From: Candidatus Hydrogenedens terephthalaticus JGI OTU-1
GTDB taxonomy: Bacteria > Hydrogenedentota > Hydrogenedentia > Hydrogenedentales > Hydrogenedentaceae
Direction: 5' to 3'
DNA length: 21,488 nucleotides
Assembly (NCBI GenBank): GCA_000493945.1
Contig: AWNW01000009.1
Coordinates: 47,025-68,512, forward strand
Shown here: piece after piece, positions 8,190 to 15,616 of the stretch
How the letters are laid out: the number at the start of each line of letters is the position of its first letter
Numbering within the stretch: position 1 is the first letter of the stretch
Program-made: the position numbers and the translations under genes
The notes under the pieces: model-generated
Databases searched by the model: none
Seen by the model: only the letters and a program-made list of their open reading frames with translations
What the model was told of the DNA's origin: nothing

Positions 8190-8381
8190 TCAACCTATCC
8201 ATGATGAAGGTTTGGGTGAAAAAATATTATTTTTATTTTTGGTAGTAAAATGAATAAGAACTTTCTTATTAGGTAGTGGTATAGCATAAGTCTGTCGAAT
8301 TAAAGAAGGCTTTTTTACACCATATTTCGTGATTACAGCGGTTAAAAAATATGATAAAAATTTTCGTCTATTTATTGCCAT
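8190..8381 (-). CDS. Small protein with twin-arginine (Tat-like) N-terminus, unknown function
   Basis: This 63-aa protein is not recognised. It begins MAINRRKFLSYFLTAV, a good match to the Tat motif (S/T/N-R-R-x-F-L-K), followed by a short and only moderately hydrophobic stretch and then QTYAIPLPNKK. Its ATG overlaps the 3' end of the radical SAM gene by 10 nt (ATGGCAATAA), with GGAG about 11 bases upstream, so translation is plausible and coupled. The remaining 30 or so residues (VLIHFTTKNKNNIF...SSWIG) carry no known motif. Two readings are possible. It may be a genuine small exported partner or substrate of the neighbouring radical SAM/Memo proteins. Alternatively, it may be the surviving leader of a once longer Tat-exported protein whose body has been lost. 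Its position inside a tightly packed operon favours a real gene, but coding status is not certain. Confidence 0.55.
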   Translation of the reverse strand: MAINRRKFLSYFLTAVITKYGVKKPSLIRQTYAIPLPNKKVLIHFTTKNKNNIFSPKPSSWIG

Positions 8382-9349
8382 ATTCCGTATATCTCCGTGT
8401 TACATTTGGGACATTTCCCCTGTGAAATATTATTTTGAAGAACATTGAAGCCATATCGTTCAACAAGTAAACTTTTACATGATGGGCAATAGGTATTAGA
8501 ACTTTCTCTATGAATAATATTCCCAATATACACAAATTGCAAACCTACATTTAAGGCAATTTGACGCGCTTTCAGAAGGGTTTCTAAAGGTGTTGGGGGT
8601 AAATGTGTCATTTTATAACGAGGATAGAATTGGGAGAAATGTAATGGGGTGTCTTTTCCTAAATTACTTACTACCCATTCGCATAGTTTTTGAAAATCTT
8701 CATCTTTATCGTTCATTGTAGGAATAACTAAATTTGTAACTTCTAATTCAACGCCCGCATTTTTAGTTAGTTCCAAAGTTTTTAATACAGGCTTTAAAGT
8801 TCCATCGCATACCGTCCTGTAAAATTCCTCTGAAAAGCCTTTTAAATCTATATTTGCAGAATGGACAAGAGGTAATAATCTTTTATAAGGTTCTTCGTTA
8901 ATATATCCTGCGGTTACAAGAACATTCTTTAAGCCTTTTTCAGCGGATATTTTACAGCACTCGTAGGTATATTCATAGTAAGCCAATGGCTCTGTATAAG
9001 TATAAGCGATGGAAGGGCATTGATACTGGATAGCCAACGCGGAAATTTTTTCAGGTTCTATAAATTCTGTTTCCAATTGATAAGGTTCTGTCTGAGATAT
9101 TTCCCAATTCTGGCAATTTTTACAATGAAGGTTACAACCTACAGTGGCAAGCGATAAAATAGGTGTTCCCGGTAAAAAATGATAAAGAGGTTTTTTTTCT
9201 ACAGGGTCAATATGGATAGAACAGGGATGACCATATGTAAGAGTATAAAGTTTCCCCTCTATATTGACGCGGATTCGGCATTCGCCTTTTTGACCATTGT
9301 CAAGAATACAATAACGCGGACAAAGTTCACATTTTACTAATGCAGTCAT
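8372..9349 (-). CDS. amrS: AmmeMemoRadiSam system radical SAM enzyme
   Basis: This is a 325-aa radical SAM protein related to pyruvate-formate-lyase activases. Numbering from ATG 9349, the [4Fe-4S]/SAM motif GCNLHCKNCQN has C72, C76 and C79. An N-terminal Cys cluster (C7, C10, C14, C24; CELCPRYC...GEC) precedes it, and a C-terminal zinc-ribbon-like pair follows (CPSC 288-291, CPKC 313-316). YTYTEPLAYYEY, NVLVTAGYI, NIDLKGF and HFSQFYPRYKM are segments typical of the AmmeMemoRadiSam radical SAM subfamily. Length and architecture are normal. An in-frame TTG at 9358 would add three residues. I chose the ATG because neither site has a clear Shine-Dalgarno and ATG is the commoner start. It is the first gene of the minus-strand operon, and its stop overlaps the next ATG. 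The target of the radical chemistry is unknown. Confidence 0.93.
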   Translation of the reverse strand: MTALVKCELCPRYCILDNGQKGECRIRVNIEGKLYTLTYGHPCSIHIDPVEKKPLYHFLPGTPILSLATVGCNLHCKNCQNWEISQTEPYQLETEFIEPEKISALAIQYQCPSIAYTYTEPLAYYEYTYECCKISAEKGLKNVLVTAGYINEEPYKRLLPLVHSANIDLKGFSEEFYRTVCDGTLKPVLKTLELTKNAGVELEVTNLVIPTMNDKDEDFQKLCEWVVSNLGKDTPLHFSQFYPRYKMTHLPPTPLETLLKARQIALNVGLQFVYIGNIIHRESSNTYCPSCKSLLVERYGFNVLQNNISQGKCPKCNTEIYGIWQ

Positions 9350-9382
9350 TTTAATCAAAGATAGTTATTTACTTTAGTTTAT

Positions 9383-9388
9383 ATTATA
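9383..9388 (-). promoter_or_regulatory. Candidate -10 element for the radical SAM operon
   Basis: On the minus strand this hexamer reads TATAAT, a perfect sigma70 -10 box. It places a start site near 9376 and a leader of about 26 nt before ATG 9349. The -35 position is weak (TTCCCT-like near 9412-9407), so an activator or a relaxed promoter would be needed. The region is very AT-rich, and a chance match is possible. Confidence 0.4.
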
Positions 9389-9482
9389 ACGATAAAAACC
9401 ACATGAAGGGAACTTTCCTTTTATTTTTGGTGTTTTATTAATAAGAATATAAAATATTTTAATAATTAAATAATAAATAAAA

Positions 9483-9523
9483 AAAATAATTTGATTATTA
9501 AATTATTTTATAGTAAAATAATT
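9483..9523. promoter_or_regulatory. Candidate MarR-type operator: three alternating 10-nt half-sites
   Basis: AAAATAATTT (9483-9492) and AAATTATTTT (9500-9509) form a perfect 10-bp inverted repeat around a 7-nt centre. AATTATTTTA (9501-9510) and TAAAATAATT (9514-9523) form a second perfect 10-bp inverted repeat around TAG. The middle half-site is shared. The array covers the predicted plus-strand promoter of the DGC-marR-efflux operon, as expected for an autoregulatory MarR repressor. Because the region is almost pure A/T, accidental symmetry is a real alternative. Confidence 0.45.
9491..9519 (+). promoter_or_regulatory. Candidate sigma70 promoter of the DGC-marR-efflux operon
   Basis: TTGATT (9491-9496) and TAAAAT (9514-9519) are separated by 17 bases, a good sigma70 arrangement. 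The predicted start near 9526 leaves a leader of about 27 nt that includes the AGGATTG Shine-Dalgarno-like site just before ATG 9553. The promoter lies inside the inverted-repeat array. Base composition reduces the certainty. Confidence 0.45.
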
Positions 9524-9552
9524 AAAAAACTATTACTATAAGGATTGAGTTT

Positions 9553-9921
9553 ATGCAATGTAATTGTTCTAATGAAGAAGGTGTTACTCTTATTTACTCT
9601 TGTTCTGGTGTCGCAAATACGGGGCTGATAGCAGACCGAGTTATGAGAAATTTAGTAAGAGAAAAAGTTTGTCGTGGTTCGTGTCTTTCAGGCGTTGCAT
9701 CTGATGCATCTGGTTTTATACAGTCTGCATTAGCAGCAAACAAGAATGTGGTAATAGATGGTTGCTCTGTTGCCTGTGGGAAGAAAATATTTGAGAAGAG
9801 AGAAATACCCTTTGAACATATTGTAATAACAGATTTAGGCGTAGAAAAAGGGAAAACAATTGTTACCGATGAGTTGGTTCAACAGATGACGGAAGTAATT
9901 AAAGAAAAAATACAAAAATAG
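9553..9921 (+). CDS. DGC-domain protein (putative zinc-binding, Cys-rich)
   Basis: This 122-aa protein matches the DGC family, named for its Asp-Gly-Cys motif, here VVIDGCSVACGKKIF with DGC at 69-71 and C75. Other cysteines are at 3, 5, 17, 40 and 44, in MQCNCS, IYSCSGVANTG and CRGSCLSG. These motifs and the short length are typical of the family, for which zinc binding has been suggested but no function is established. There is no signal peptide, so it is probably cytoplasmic. It is the first gene of a six-gene operon, 27 bases before marR, and downstream of the candidate operator. Its position suggests a part in sensing, buffering or handling a metal or thiol-reactive compound handled by the efflux pump. 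That role is inference. Confidence 0.82.
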   Translation: MQCNCSNEEGVTLIYSCSGVANTGLIADRVMRNLVREKVCRGSCLSGVASDASGFIQSALAANKNVVIDGCSVACGKKIFEKREIPFEHIVITDLGVEKGKTIVTDELVQQMTEVIKEKIQK

Positions 9922-9948
9922 GATTTTCGCAGATTTTGGAGATAAATA

Positions 9949-10422
9949 ATGGAACGCTATGATGAGTTAGCCTACGAAATATTCAAAACAATTCAGATGA
10001 TACAACGGTGGATGCATAACAGGTTCCATTGTTGTTCTGCCGATAAAGAAAAAATAAAGTTAGGGCATGACCTGACAATGCCGCAGTTCCAGATGTTGAT
10101 TACAATAAAGGACTGTGAGCCATTAAAATTAAAAGAGTTAGCAGAATATTTATATGTATCACCTTCTGCAGCAAGTTTGATGTTAAACCGATTGGTAGAA
10201 TTAGGTTTAGTAGTTCGCGAACAGTCGTCGGAGGACCGTCGTGAGATACAGATACGCTTAACACCGGAAGCCAGTGAAACTCTAAAATGGCATGAAAATC
10301 AGATTTTAACGGGGATAAGTGAATTGTTAAAGGGTTTAGGCGATGAAACGGCATCTCAATGGGTTGATGTTTATAAAAAGATAAGAGAATATTTAATAAC
10401 CGTTCAGAATACCAATAAATAA
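9949..10422 (+). CDS. MarR-family transcriptional regulator
   Basis: This 157-aa protein has the MarR winged-helix layout: LTMPQFQMLITI (about 42-53), helix-turn-helix LKELAEYLYVSPSAASLMLNRLVELGLV (61-88), and the wing with the diagnostic DRR (SSEDRREIQIRLT, 93-105). Terminal helices provide the dimer interface. The Shine-Dalgarno GGAG lies 7 bases before the ATG. Its N-terminal helix carries an unusual H23...H27-C28-C29 cluster, with H40 and H115 further on. These positions resemble those that supply ligands in the zinc sensor AdcR, so metal or thiol sensing is plausible, though drug sensing cannot be excluded. It lies between the DGC gene and the efflux genes and probably represses the operon through the inverted repeats at 9483-9523. 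Confidence 0.9.
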   Translation: MERYDELAYEIFKTIQMIQRWMHNRFHCCSADKEKIKLGHDLTMPQFQMLITIKDCEPLKLKELAEYLYVSPSAASLMLNRLVELGLVVREQSSEDRREIQIRLTPEASETLKWHENQILTGISELLKGLGDETASQWVDVYKKIREYLITVQNTNK

Positions 10423-10436
10423 AGAGAGGAAATTTT

Positions 10437-11786
10437 ATGAGTAATGATGAAGTAAAAAGATATTTAACAATAGCAAAGTTATTCTCATTTTTTATCGCTA
10501 TTTTAATTTTGTTATTAGGGATTATTTCATTCGTTTTCTTTTCCTCCCTTCGCAAGCCGCCTGCACAAGCGGAACAGGAAGAAATTCCCATTCCTGTTAA
10601 TGTAATTCAGGCTCAGCCCGAAGATGTCCCGATTATATTGAACGGTTTTGGAGAAGTTCGGACCTTAGCGACTGTTCCTATATCCCCGGAAGTATCAGGA
10701 CGCGTTATTCGCATACATCCAAGACTTGAAGCCGGTGAAGTTATTCCGGCGGGAGAAGTTTTATTTGAAATAGACCCCAGTGACTATCAGGTGCGATTAA
10801 AGTCTGCACAAGCAGGTTTAGAGCAATCGAGACAAACATTGAAAAGAATACAGGAACAGTTTGCCTCTGATAAGGAACGACTAAAAACATTAGAACGCAC
10901 AAAAGACCTGGCTTATTCAGAGTTTCAGCGTGTAAAGCAGTTATTTGAAAGAGAAAAAGTAGGGACACAATCCAATGTTGAACAAACAGAGAGGGCTTAT
11001 AATCAGGCATTGGATGCTTATAACCTATTGGTTCAATCCGTTGAGTTATATCCTTTAAAAGTTAGAGAATCCGAGGAAGCAGTAAAAAGCGCAGAAGCCC
11101 AATTATCTCAGGCTGAGATTAATTTATCACGGACCCAGGTGAAAGTTCCCTTTAATGCACGGATTAAAACAGTTAATCTTGAGGCAGGGCAGTATGTGAA
11201 CCCTGGTGCTGTTGTAATGACTCTTTCAGATGATTCCATTCTGGAAATATCCGTTCCCTTAGATGCAAAACAAGCGACCCAATGGCTTCCGTTTCAGAAA
11301 GATAATATAAATATTGATTCTGCATGGTTTCCACCATTAGAGCCTAAAGAATGCGAGATTTTGTGGACAGAAGACAAGGAAAATCATAAATGGAAAGGAT
11401 TATTAAACCGTATCGAAAGGTATGATGAGAAAACGAGGACAGTTTATACAGTTATTCGTATTGAGAAGGAAAATATTTTTTCAATAACGGATGATAAAAT
11501 CCCATTGGTTCAGGGTATGTTTTGTCAGGTAAAAATTCCGGGAAAAGTATTGTCGGGAGTATATCGGTTGCCGGATACGGCTGTAAGTTTTGAAGGGATA
11601 GTTTATACGGCAGAAAATAACCGATTGAAATCAGTTCAAGTAGAGAGGTTATATATTCAAGGCGATGAAGTGATAGTGAGTGGTCTTAAAGCAGGGACTG
11701 TAGTTATTACAACCCGTTTAATTAATCCGATAGAAAATTCATTACTGGAAGTTCAAAAATTGGGAGATAAGGAAGCCGTTTCATGA
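10437..11786 (+). CDS. RND efflux periplasmic adaptor subunit (membrane fusion protein)
   Basis: This 449-aa HlyD/AcrA-like adaptor links the inner-membrane RND pump to the TolC-like outer-membrane channel. One TM segment at about residues 15-36 anchors it in the inner membrane, and there is no lipobox. The first lipoyl half-motif is at about 84-115 (VSGRVIRIHPRLEAGEVIPAGEVLFEID). A long alpha-helical coiled-coil hairpin spans about 120-225, and the second lipoyl half is near 230-262 (VPFNARIKTVNLEAGQYVNPGAVV). Beta-barrel and membrane-proximal domains follow. The Shine-Dalgarno AGAGG is 7 bases before the ATG, and the gene starts 14 bases after marR. Its last codons overlap the start of the pump gene (ATGA), indicating translational coupling and a matched pair. 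The sequence does not reveal the substrate. Confidence 0.93.
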   Translation: MSNDEVKRYLTIAKLFSFFIAILILLLGIISFVFFSSLRKPPAQAEQEEIPIPVNVIQAQPEDVPIILNGFGEVRTLATVPISPEVSGRVIRIHPRLEAGEVIPAGEVLFEIDPSDYQVRLKSAQAGLEQSRQTLKRIQEQFASDKERLKTLERTKDLAYSEFQRVKQLFEREKVGTQSNVEQTERAYNQALDAYNLLVQSVELYPLKVRESEEAVKSAEAQLSQAEINLSRTQVKVPFNARIKTVNLEAGQYVNPGAVVMTLSDDSILEISVPLDAKQATQWLPFQKDNINIDSAWFPPLEPKECEILWTEDKENHKWKGLLNRIERYDEKTRTVYTVIRIEKENIFSITDDKIPLVQGMFCQVKIPGKVLSGVYRLPDTAVSFEGIVYTAENNRLKSVQVERLYIQGDEVIVSGLKAGTVVITTRLINPIENSLLEVQKLGDKEAVS

Positions 11787-14700
11787 ATCAGTTTTTAGGG
11801 TATTTTGTCGGAAACCGTGTTTTTGCAAATATACTAACTGCTGTTATTCTTATTGCGGGACTAATTTCTTTGTTATTAATCCGAAGAGAGTTATTCCCGG
11901 AGTTCTCGTTGGATATGATAACCGTGCAGGTGCTTTATCCTGGTGCAGACCCCGAAGAAGTCGAAGAAGGAATTTGTCGAAAGATTGAAGAATCTTTAGA
12001 CACTGTGGAAGGAATCAAACGATATACAACGGTTGCTTCAGAAAATATGGGAATGGCAAATATTGAGGTGATGGATAGTTATGATTTAAGCAAGGTTTAT
12101 GATAAGGTTCGCAATGCTATTGATTCTATTTCTACATTTCCAAAAGATGCCGAGAAACCTATAACTAATGAAGTAACTATCCGCCGTGAGGTTATTCAAG
12201 TTGCCTTATCAGGGAATTTGCCGGATAAAATCTTAAAAGAGTGGGCGGAACAAATAAAAGATGAATTACAAGCCCTACCGGAACTTTCACAAGTTTTTAT
12301 TTTTGGAGCGAAACAGTACGAAATAGGAATTGAGATTTCGGAAGAAAAACTTCAAAAATTAGGACTAACATTTTCACAGGTAGCATCAGCAATTCGTTCT
12401 GGAAACTTAAATATTTCCGGTGGACTTATTCGTTCGAAAGGAGCGGAAATACGAGTTCGAACAATAGGAAGAAAATATTATGCGGATGAACTGGCTAAGA
12501 TAGTTGTGCTTGCCAAACCTACGGGTGAAGTTATTACACTGGACCAGGTAGCGGAAATACGAGATGATTTTAACGAAGACCCCTTAGAGGCAGATTTTAA
12601 TGGGGAGAAGTCCGTTTTAATTTCGTGTTTCAAAACACAAGAAGAAGATGATATAGCCATATCCGATGCAGTTCATAAATATGTAGAGGCGAAACAAAAA
12701 CAGTTGCCTCCCGGCGTAAAAATTTCTTTATGGAACGATAGAGCCCGGTTAATTCGAGCCCGATTGAAGTTACTTGAAGAAAATGGAATTCAAGGGTTAA
12801 TTATTGTAATTTTAATGTTGCTGTTATTAATGAATGCTCGTTTATCCTTTTTTGTTACTTTAGGCATTCCTATTTCCTTTGCAGGGGCTATTAGCATTAT
12901 GTATTATCTTGGAAGTACCATAAACATGATGTCATTATTTGGGTTAATCATGGTGTTAGGTATGTTGGTTGATGATGCGATAGTAATTGGTGAAGCGATA
13001 TATTACCATCGTCAGCGAGGACTACCACCTATGAAGGCAGCGTTAACAGGTGTAGAAGAAGTGGGATTGCCTGTCATAGGGGCTGTAACCACAACAATAG
13101 CGGCATTTTTACCATTGATGTTTGTGAGTGGAATTATGGGCAAGTTTATCCGCATTTTACCAATAGTTGTTATTTCGGCATTAAGTGTATCATTATTTGA
13201 AGCTCTTTTCTTACTTCCTGCTCATCTCAATGACCTCCCTGATTTATCTCATACTATTTCCAATTCCGATAATCGGAAACATCCTTTGAGAAAACTAAGA
13301 TGGTTCTTTAGCGATTCTCTTGATGCTTTTATTGATAAAATATATCTCCCGATTTTAAATACTATGTTAAAACATCGTTATATTTCATTAACTGCTTTTA
13401 TAGCCATATTATTAACGGTACTGGGACTTGTCCGAGGACAGATTATTAAATTTGAAGTCTTTTCTGACGCTGATGGAGATTCTTTAATGGCACAAGTTGA
13501 GTTCCCAGCGGGGACACCTTTTCATGTTACCAAAGATGCGGTAAAGAGGATGGAGGAGGCTCTTAAAAGGTTAGCAGAAAAGACAACTACAATAAGCGGT
13601 GAACCATTAATTCAGAATATCTATAGTGTCGTAGGGCAGAGTAGCAGTGGCTTTTCTGCTCAGGGTGGAAGTAATGTGGGTGAAATTCGAGTAGAGTTAT
13701 TACCTACAGAACGAAGGGGTATTCATGCGAAGAAAATAAGTTCTATGTGGGTGAAAGAGACGGGGACAATTCCGGGGACATTAAAACAGAAATATGATGT
13801 AAGTGGTGGAGGTCCACGGGGAACGGGGATAGAATTATGGTTAAGAAGTGAAAATCTTCAAGATATAATTCATGCCAGTCAAGAGATAAAAGAAAAACTT
13901 AAGACTTATGAAGGGGTATATCAGATTGAAGATGATTACCGTCCTGCAAAAATTGAAGCGAGATTTTATTTGAAACCTGAAGCACAAACATTGGGAATAA
14001 CCCTAGATTCCTTAGGCAGACAATTAGCCGGTGGTTTCTTTGGGGAAGAGGCTGTCCGAATACAAAGGGGTAGGGATGATATCCGCATACGGGTTCGGTA
14101 TCCTCGTGAAGACCGTAGTTATCTTTCTATATTAAATCAAGTCCGTATACGAACTAATCAAGGATATGAAGTTCCCTTATTTGCTGTTGCGGATGTAGAT
14201 TTTACTCCCGGTTTTTCTTCGATAACGCGCGTTGATGGGATGCGAAGAGTGGTTGTAACAGCAGATATAGACTCAACGAAGACTAATTCGACAGAAATTA
14301 TTAACGATTTAACAAATACTTTCCTCCCGTCTCTTCAAAAGAAATATCCGGGATTAATATGGTCGTTTGAAGGACCTCAACAAAGCAGTAGAGATGCACT
14401 GGGTTCATTAAAAGTAGGTTTCCCCATTGCTTTATTGGTGATTTTCCTGATTATTTCATCCATATTCCATTCCTATACTCAGCCGATACTGATTATGCTT
14501 ACAATTCCATTTGGAGTTGTGGGAGCACTGATTGGACACTTATTATTTGGACAAATTGTAACACTCATGAGTTTGTTTGGTATTGTTGCCCTTTCCGGTG
14601 TGGTTGTTAACGATGCTATTGTTTTTGTAGACTGCTTTAATGCCAACCTTGGCGAAGGGAATAGTTTTATTTCGTCAATTCTTCAGGCAGGAAAGAGAAG

Positions 14701-14995
14701 GTTTCGGGCTATTTTCTTAACTACAGTTACTACATTCGGAGGACTTGTAGGATTGCTCTTTACGCGTGATATGCAAGCACAGTTCTTAAAGCCGATGGCG
14801 GTTTCTTTAGCGATTGGTTTAGTATTTGCAACTGTAGTAACACTTTTATTTATACCTACCATTATTAGTGTATTGAATGATATTCGGAGATTATTTTATA
14901 TAATTAAAAATCGTAGAATTCCAAAACCTGAAGAGGTGGAACCCGTGTTTTCAATGTTAGAACAGAAACGGCAATTAGAAAATAGTTCATTGTAA
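11783..14995 (+). CDS. RND efflux transporter permease (AcrB/HAE1-like)
   Basis: This 1070-aa proton-driven inner-membrane pump has the expected length and two-fold TM/porter-loop layout. N-terminal RELFPEF follows TM1. The TM4 proton-relay acidic pair is present in GMLVDDAIVIGE (D397, D398), and the second-half equivalent reads VVVNDAIVFVD (N943, D944). RFRAIFLTTVTTFGGL near the C-terminus is a conserved RND segment. These features place it with the HAE1/AcrB-like hydrophobic or amphiphilic exporters. I saw no Met-rich or heavy-metal-type feature that would clearly make it CusA/CzcA-like. It starts inside the adaptor stop codon (ATGA overlap) and is followed 21 bases later by an acyltransferase gene. 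The pump should form a complex with the adaptor and the downstream TolC homologue. Confidence 0.95.
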   Translation: MNQFLGYFVGNRVFANILTAVILIAGLISLLLIRRELFPEFSLDMITVQVLYPGADPEEVEEGICRKIEESLDTVEGIKRYTTVASENMGMANIEVMDSYDLSKVYDKVRNAIDSISTFPKDAEKPITNEVTIRREVIQVALSGNLPDKILKEWAEQIKDELQALPELSQVFIFGAKQYEIGIEISEEKLQKLGLTFSQVASAIRSGNLNISGGLIRSKGAEIRVRTIGRKYYADELAKIVVLAKPTGEVITLDQVAEIRDDFNEDPLEADFNGEKSVLISCFKTQEEDDIAISDAVHKYVEAKQKQLPPGVKISLWNDRARLIRARLKLLEENGIQGLIIVILMLLLLMNARLSFFVTLGIPISFAGAISIMYYLGSTINMMSLFGLIMVLGMLVDDAIVIGEAIYYHRQRGLPPMKAALTGVEEVGLPVIGAVTTTIAAFLPLMFVSGIMGKFIRILPIVVISALSVSLFEALFLLPAHLNDLPDLSHTISNSDNRKHPLRKLRWFFSDSLDAFIDKIYLPILNTMLKHRYISLTAFIAILLTVLGLVRGQIIKFEVFSDADGDSLMAQVEFPAGTPFHVTKDAVKRMEEALKRLAEKTTTISGEPLIQNIYSVVGQSSSGFSAQGGSNVGEIRVELLPTERRGIHAKKISSMWVKETGTIPGTLKQKYDVSGGGPRGTGIELWLRSENLQDIIHASQEIKEKLKTYEGVYQIEDDYRPAKIEARFYLKPEAQTLGITLDSLGRQLAGGFFGEEAVRIQRGRDDIRIRVRYPREDRSYLSILNQVRIRTNQGYEVPLFAVADVDFTPGFSSITRVDGMRRVVVTADIDSTKTNSTEIINDLTNTFLPSLQKKYPGLIWSFEGPQQSSRDALGSLKVGFPIALLVIFLIISSIFHSYTQPILIMLTIPFGVVGALIGHLLFGQIVTLMSLFGIVALSGVVVNDAIVFVDCFNANLGEGNSFISSILQAGKRRFRAIFLTTVTTFGGLVGLLFTRDMQAQFLKPMAVSLAIGLVFATVVTLLFIPTIISVLNDIRRLFYIIKNRRIPKPEEVEPVFSMLEQKRQLENSSL

Positions 14996-15016
14996 TAGAT
15001 GGAGGAAGAATAAAGC

Positions 15017-15616
15017 ATGTTTGAACCTTTATTAGTTCGCTGGCGAAGTTTTTATTATGGATTGAAGTTTGCCAGGAAAGGGAAGGGATGTCGTATTCAA
15101 GGGAAACACTTTACTATAGAGGGTCATGTAGAGTGTGGAGATTACTGTCGTTTTCGAGATTATATAATACTTCGCACCCATAAAAATGGAAAAATAATAA
15201 TGGGTACACACTCTGTATTAAGTTACTATACAATTTTAGAATCTACTGCATTAATACAAATTGGAAGTAATACGGCTGTTGCAGAGTTTACAGTTATACG
15301 AGATACCAACCATGTATTTTGGGGAACAAAAGAGCATTTTGCCTTAACACCGCATATAGCCAAACCAATAATCATTGGAGATAATGTCCTTATAGGTAGT
15401 CGTTGTTATATACATCCAGGTGTAGAAATTGGAGATGGTGCTATTATCGGTGTAGGAAGTGTTCTTGTTGAGGATACAAAGGTAGGACCTTTAGAGATAT
15501 GGGCAGGTGTCCCAGCACGAAAAGTGGGTCATCGTATTGAAAATGTTCCTCCTAAAAAATTACAACAAACAGAGGAGTTAATAAAGAAATATGGTATTCG
15601 CAAGTTTCGGTATTAA
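15017..15616 (+). CDS. Left-handed beta-helix (hexapeptide-repeat) acyltransferase
   Basis: This 199-aa protein belongs to the LbH acyltransferase superfamily, relatives of maltose/galactoside O-acetyltransferases and WbbJ. Imperfect hexapeptide turns run from about residue 24 to 165 (for example IEGHVECGDYCRF, IIIGDNVLIGSRCYIHPGVEIGDGAIIGVGSVL, followed by IWAGVPARKVG). The catalytic His is expected at H99 in RDTNHVFWG. There is no signal peptide, so it acts in the cytoplasm on an acyl-CoA donor, and the acceptor is unknown. A GGAGGA Shine-Dalgarno precedes the ATG. It is embedded between the RND pump and the tolC-like gene and overlaps the latter by 26 bases, so it belongs to the efflux operon. 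It could modify the exported molecule or an envelope glycan. It might instead be an unrelated passenger, but the overlap argues against that. Confidence 0.88.
   Translation: MFEPLLVRWRSFYYGLKFARKGKGCRIQGKHFTIEGHVECGDYCRFRDYIILRTHKNGKIIMGTHSVLSYYTILESTALIQIGSNTAVAEFTVIRDTNHVFWGTKEHFALTPHIAKPIIIGDNVLIGSRCYIHPGVEIGDGAIIGVGSVLVEDTKVGPLEIWAGVPARKVGHRIENVPPKKLQQTEELIKKYGIRKFRY

Noticed and set aside
9421..9482. Repetitive A/T stretch in the divergent intergenic region, considered as an origin or small RNA
   Set aside because: There are no DnaA boxes, iterons or stable GC-containing hairpin. It is explained as AT-rich promoter DNA.
10100..10591. 163-codon minus-strand open frame across marR and the adaptor start
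   Set aside because: It is antisense to two clearly real genes, has no recognisable motif, and would break the operon logic. It is a compositional shadow.
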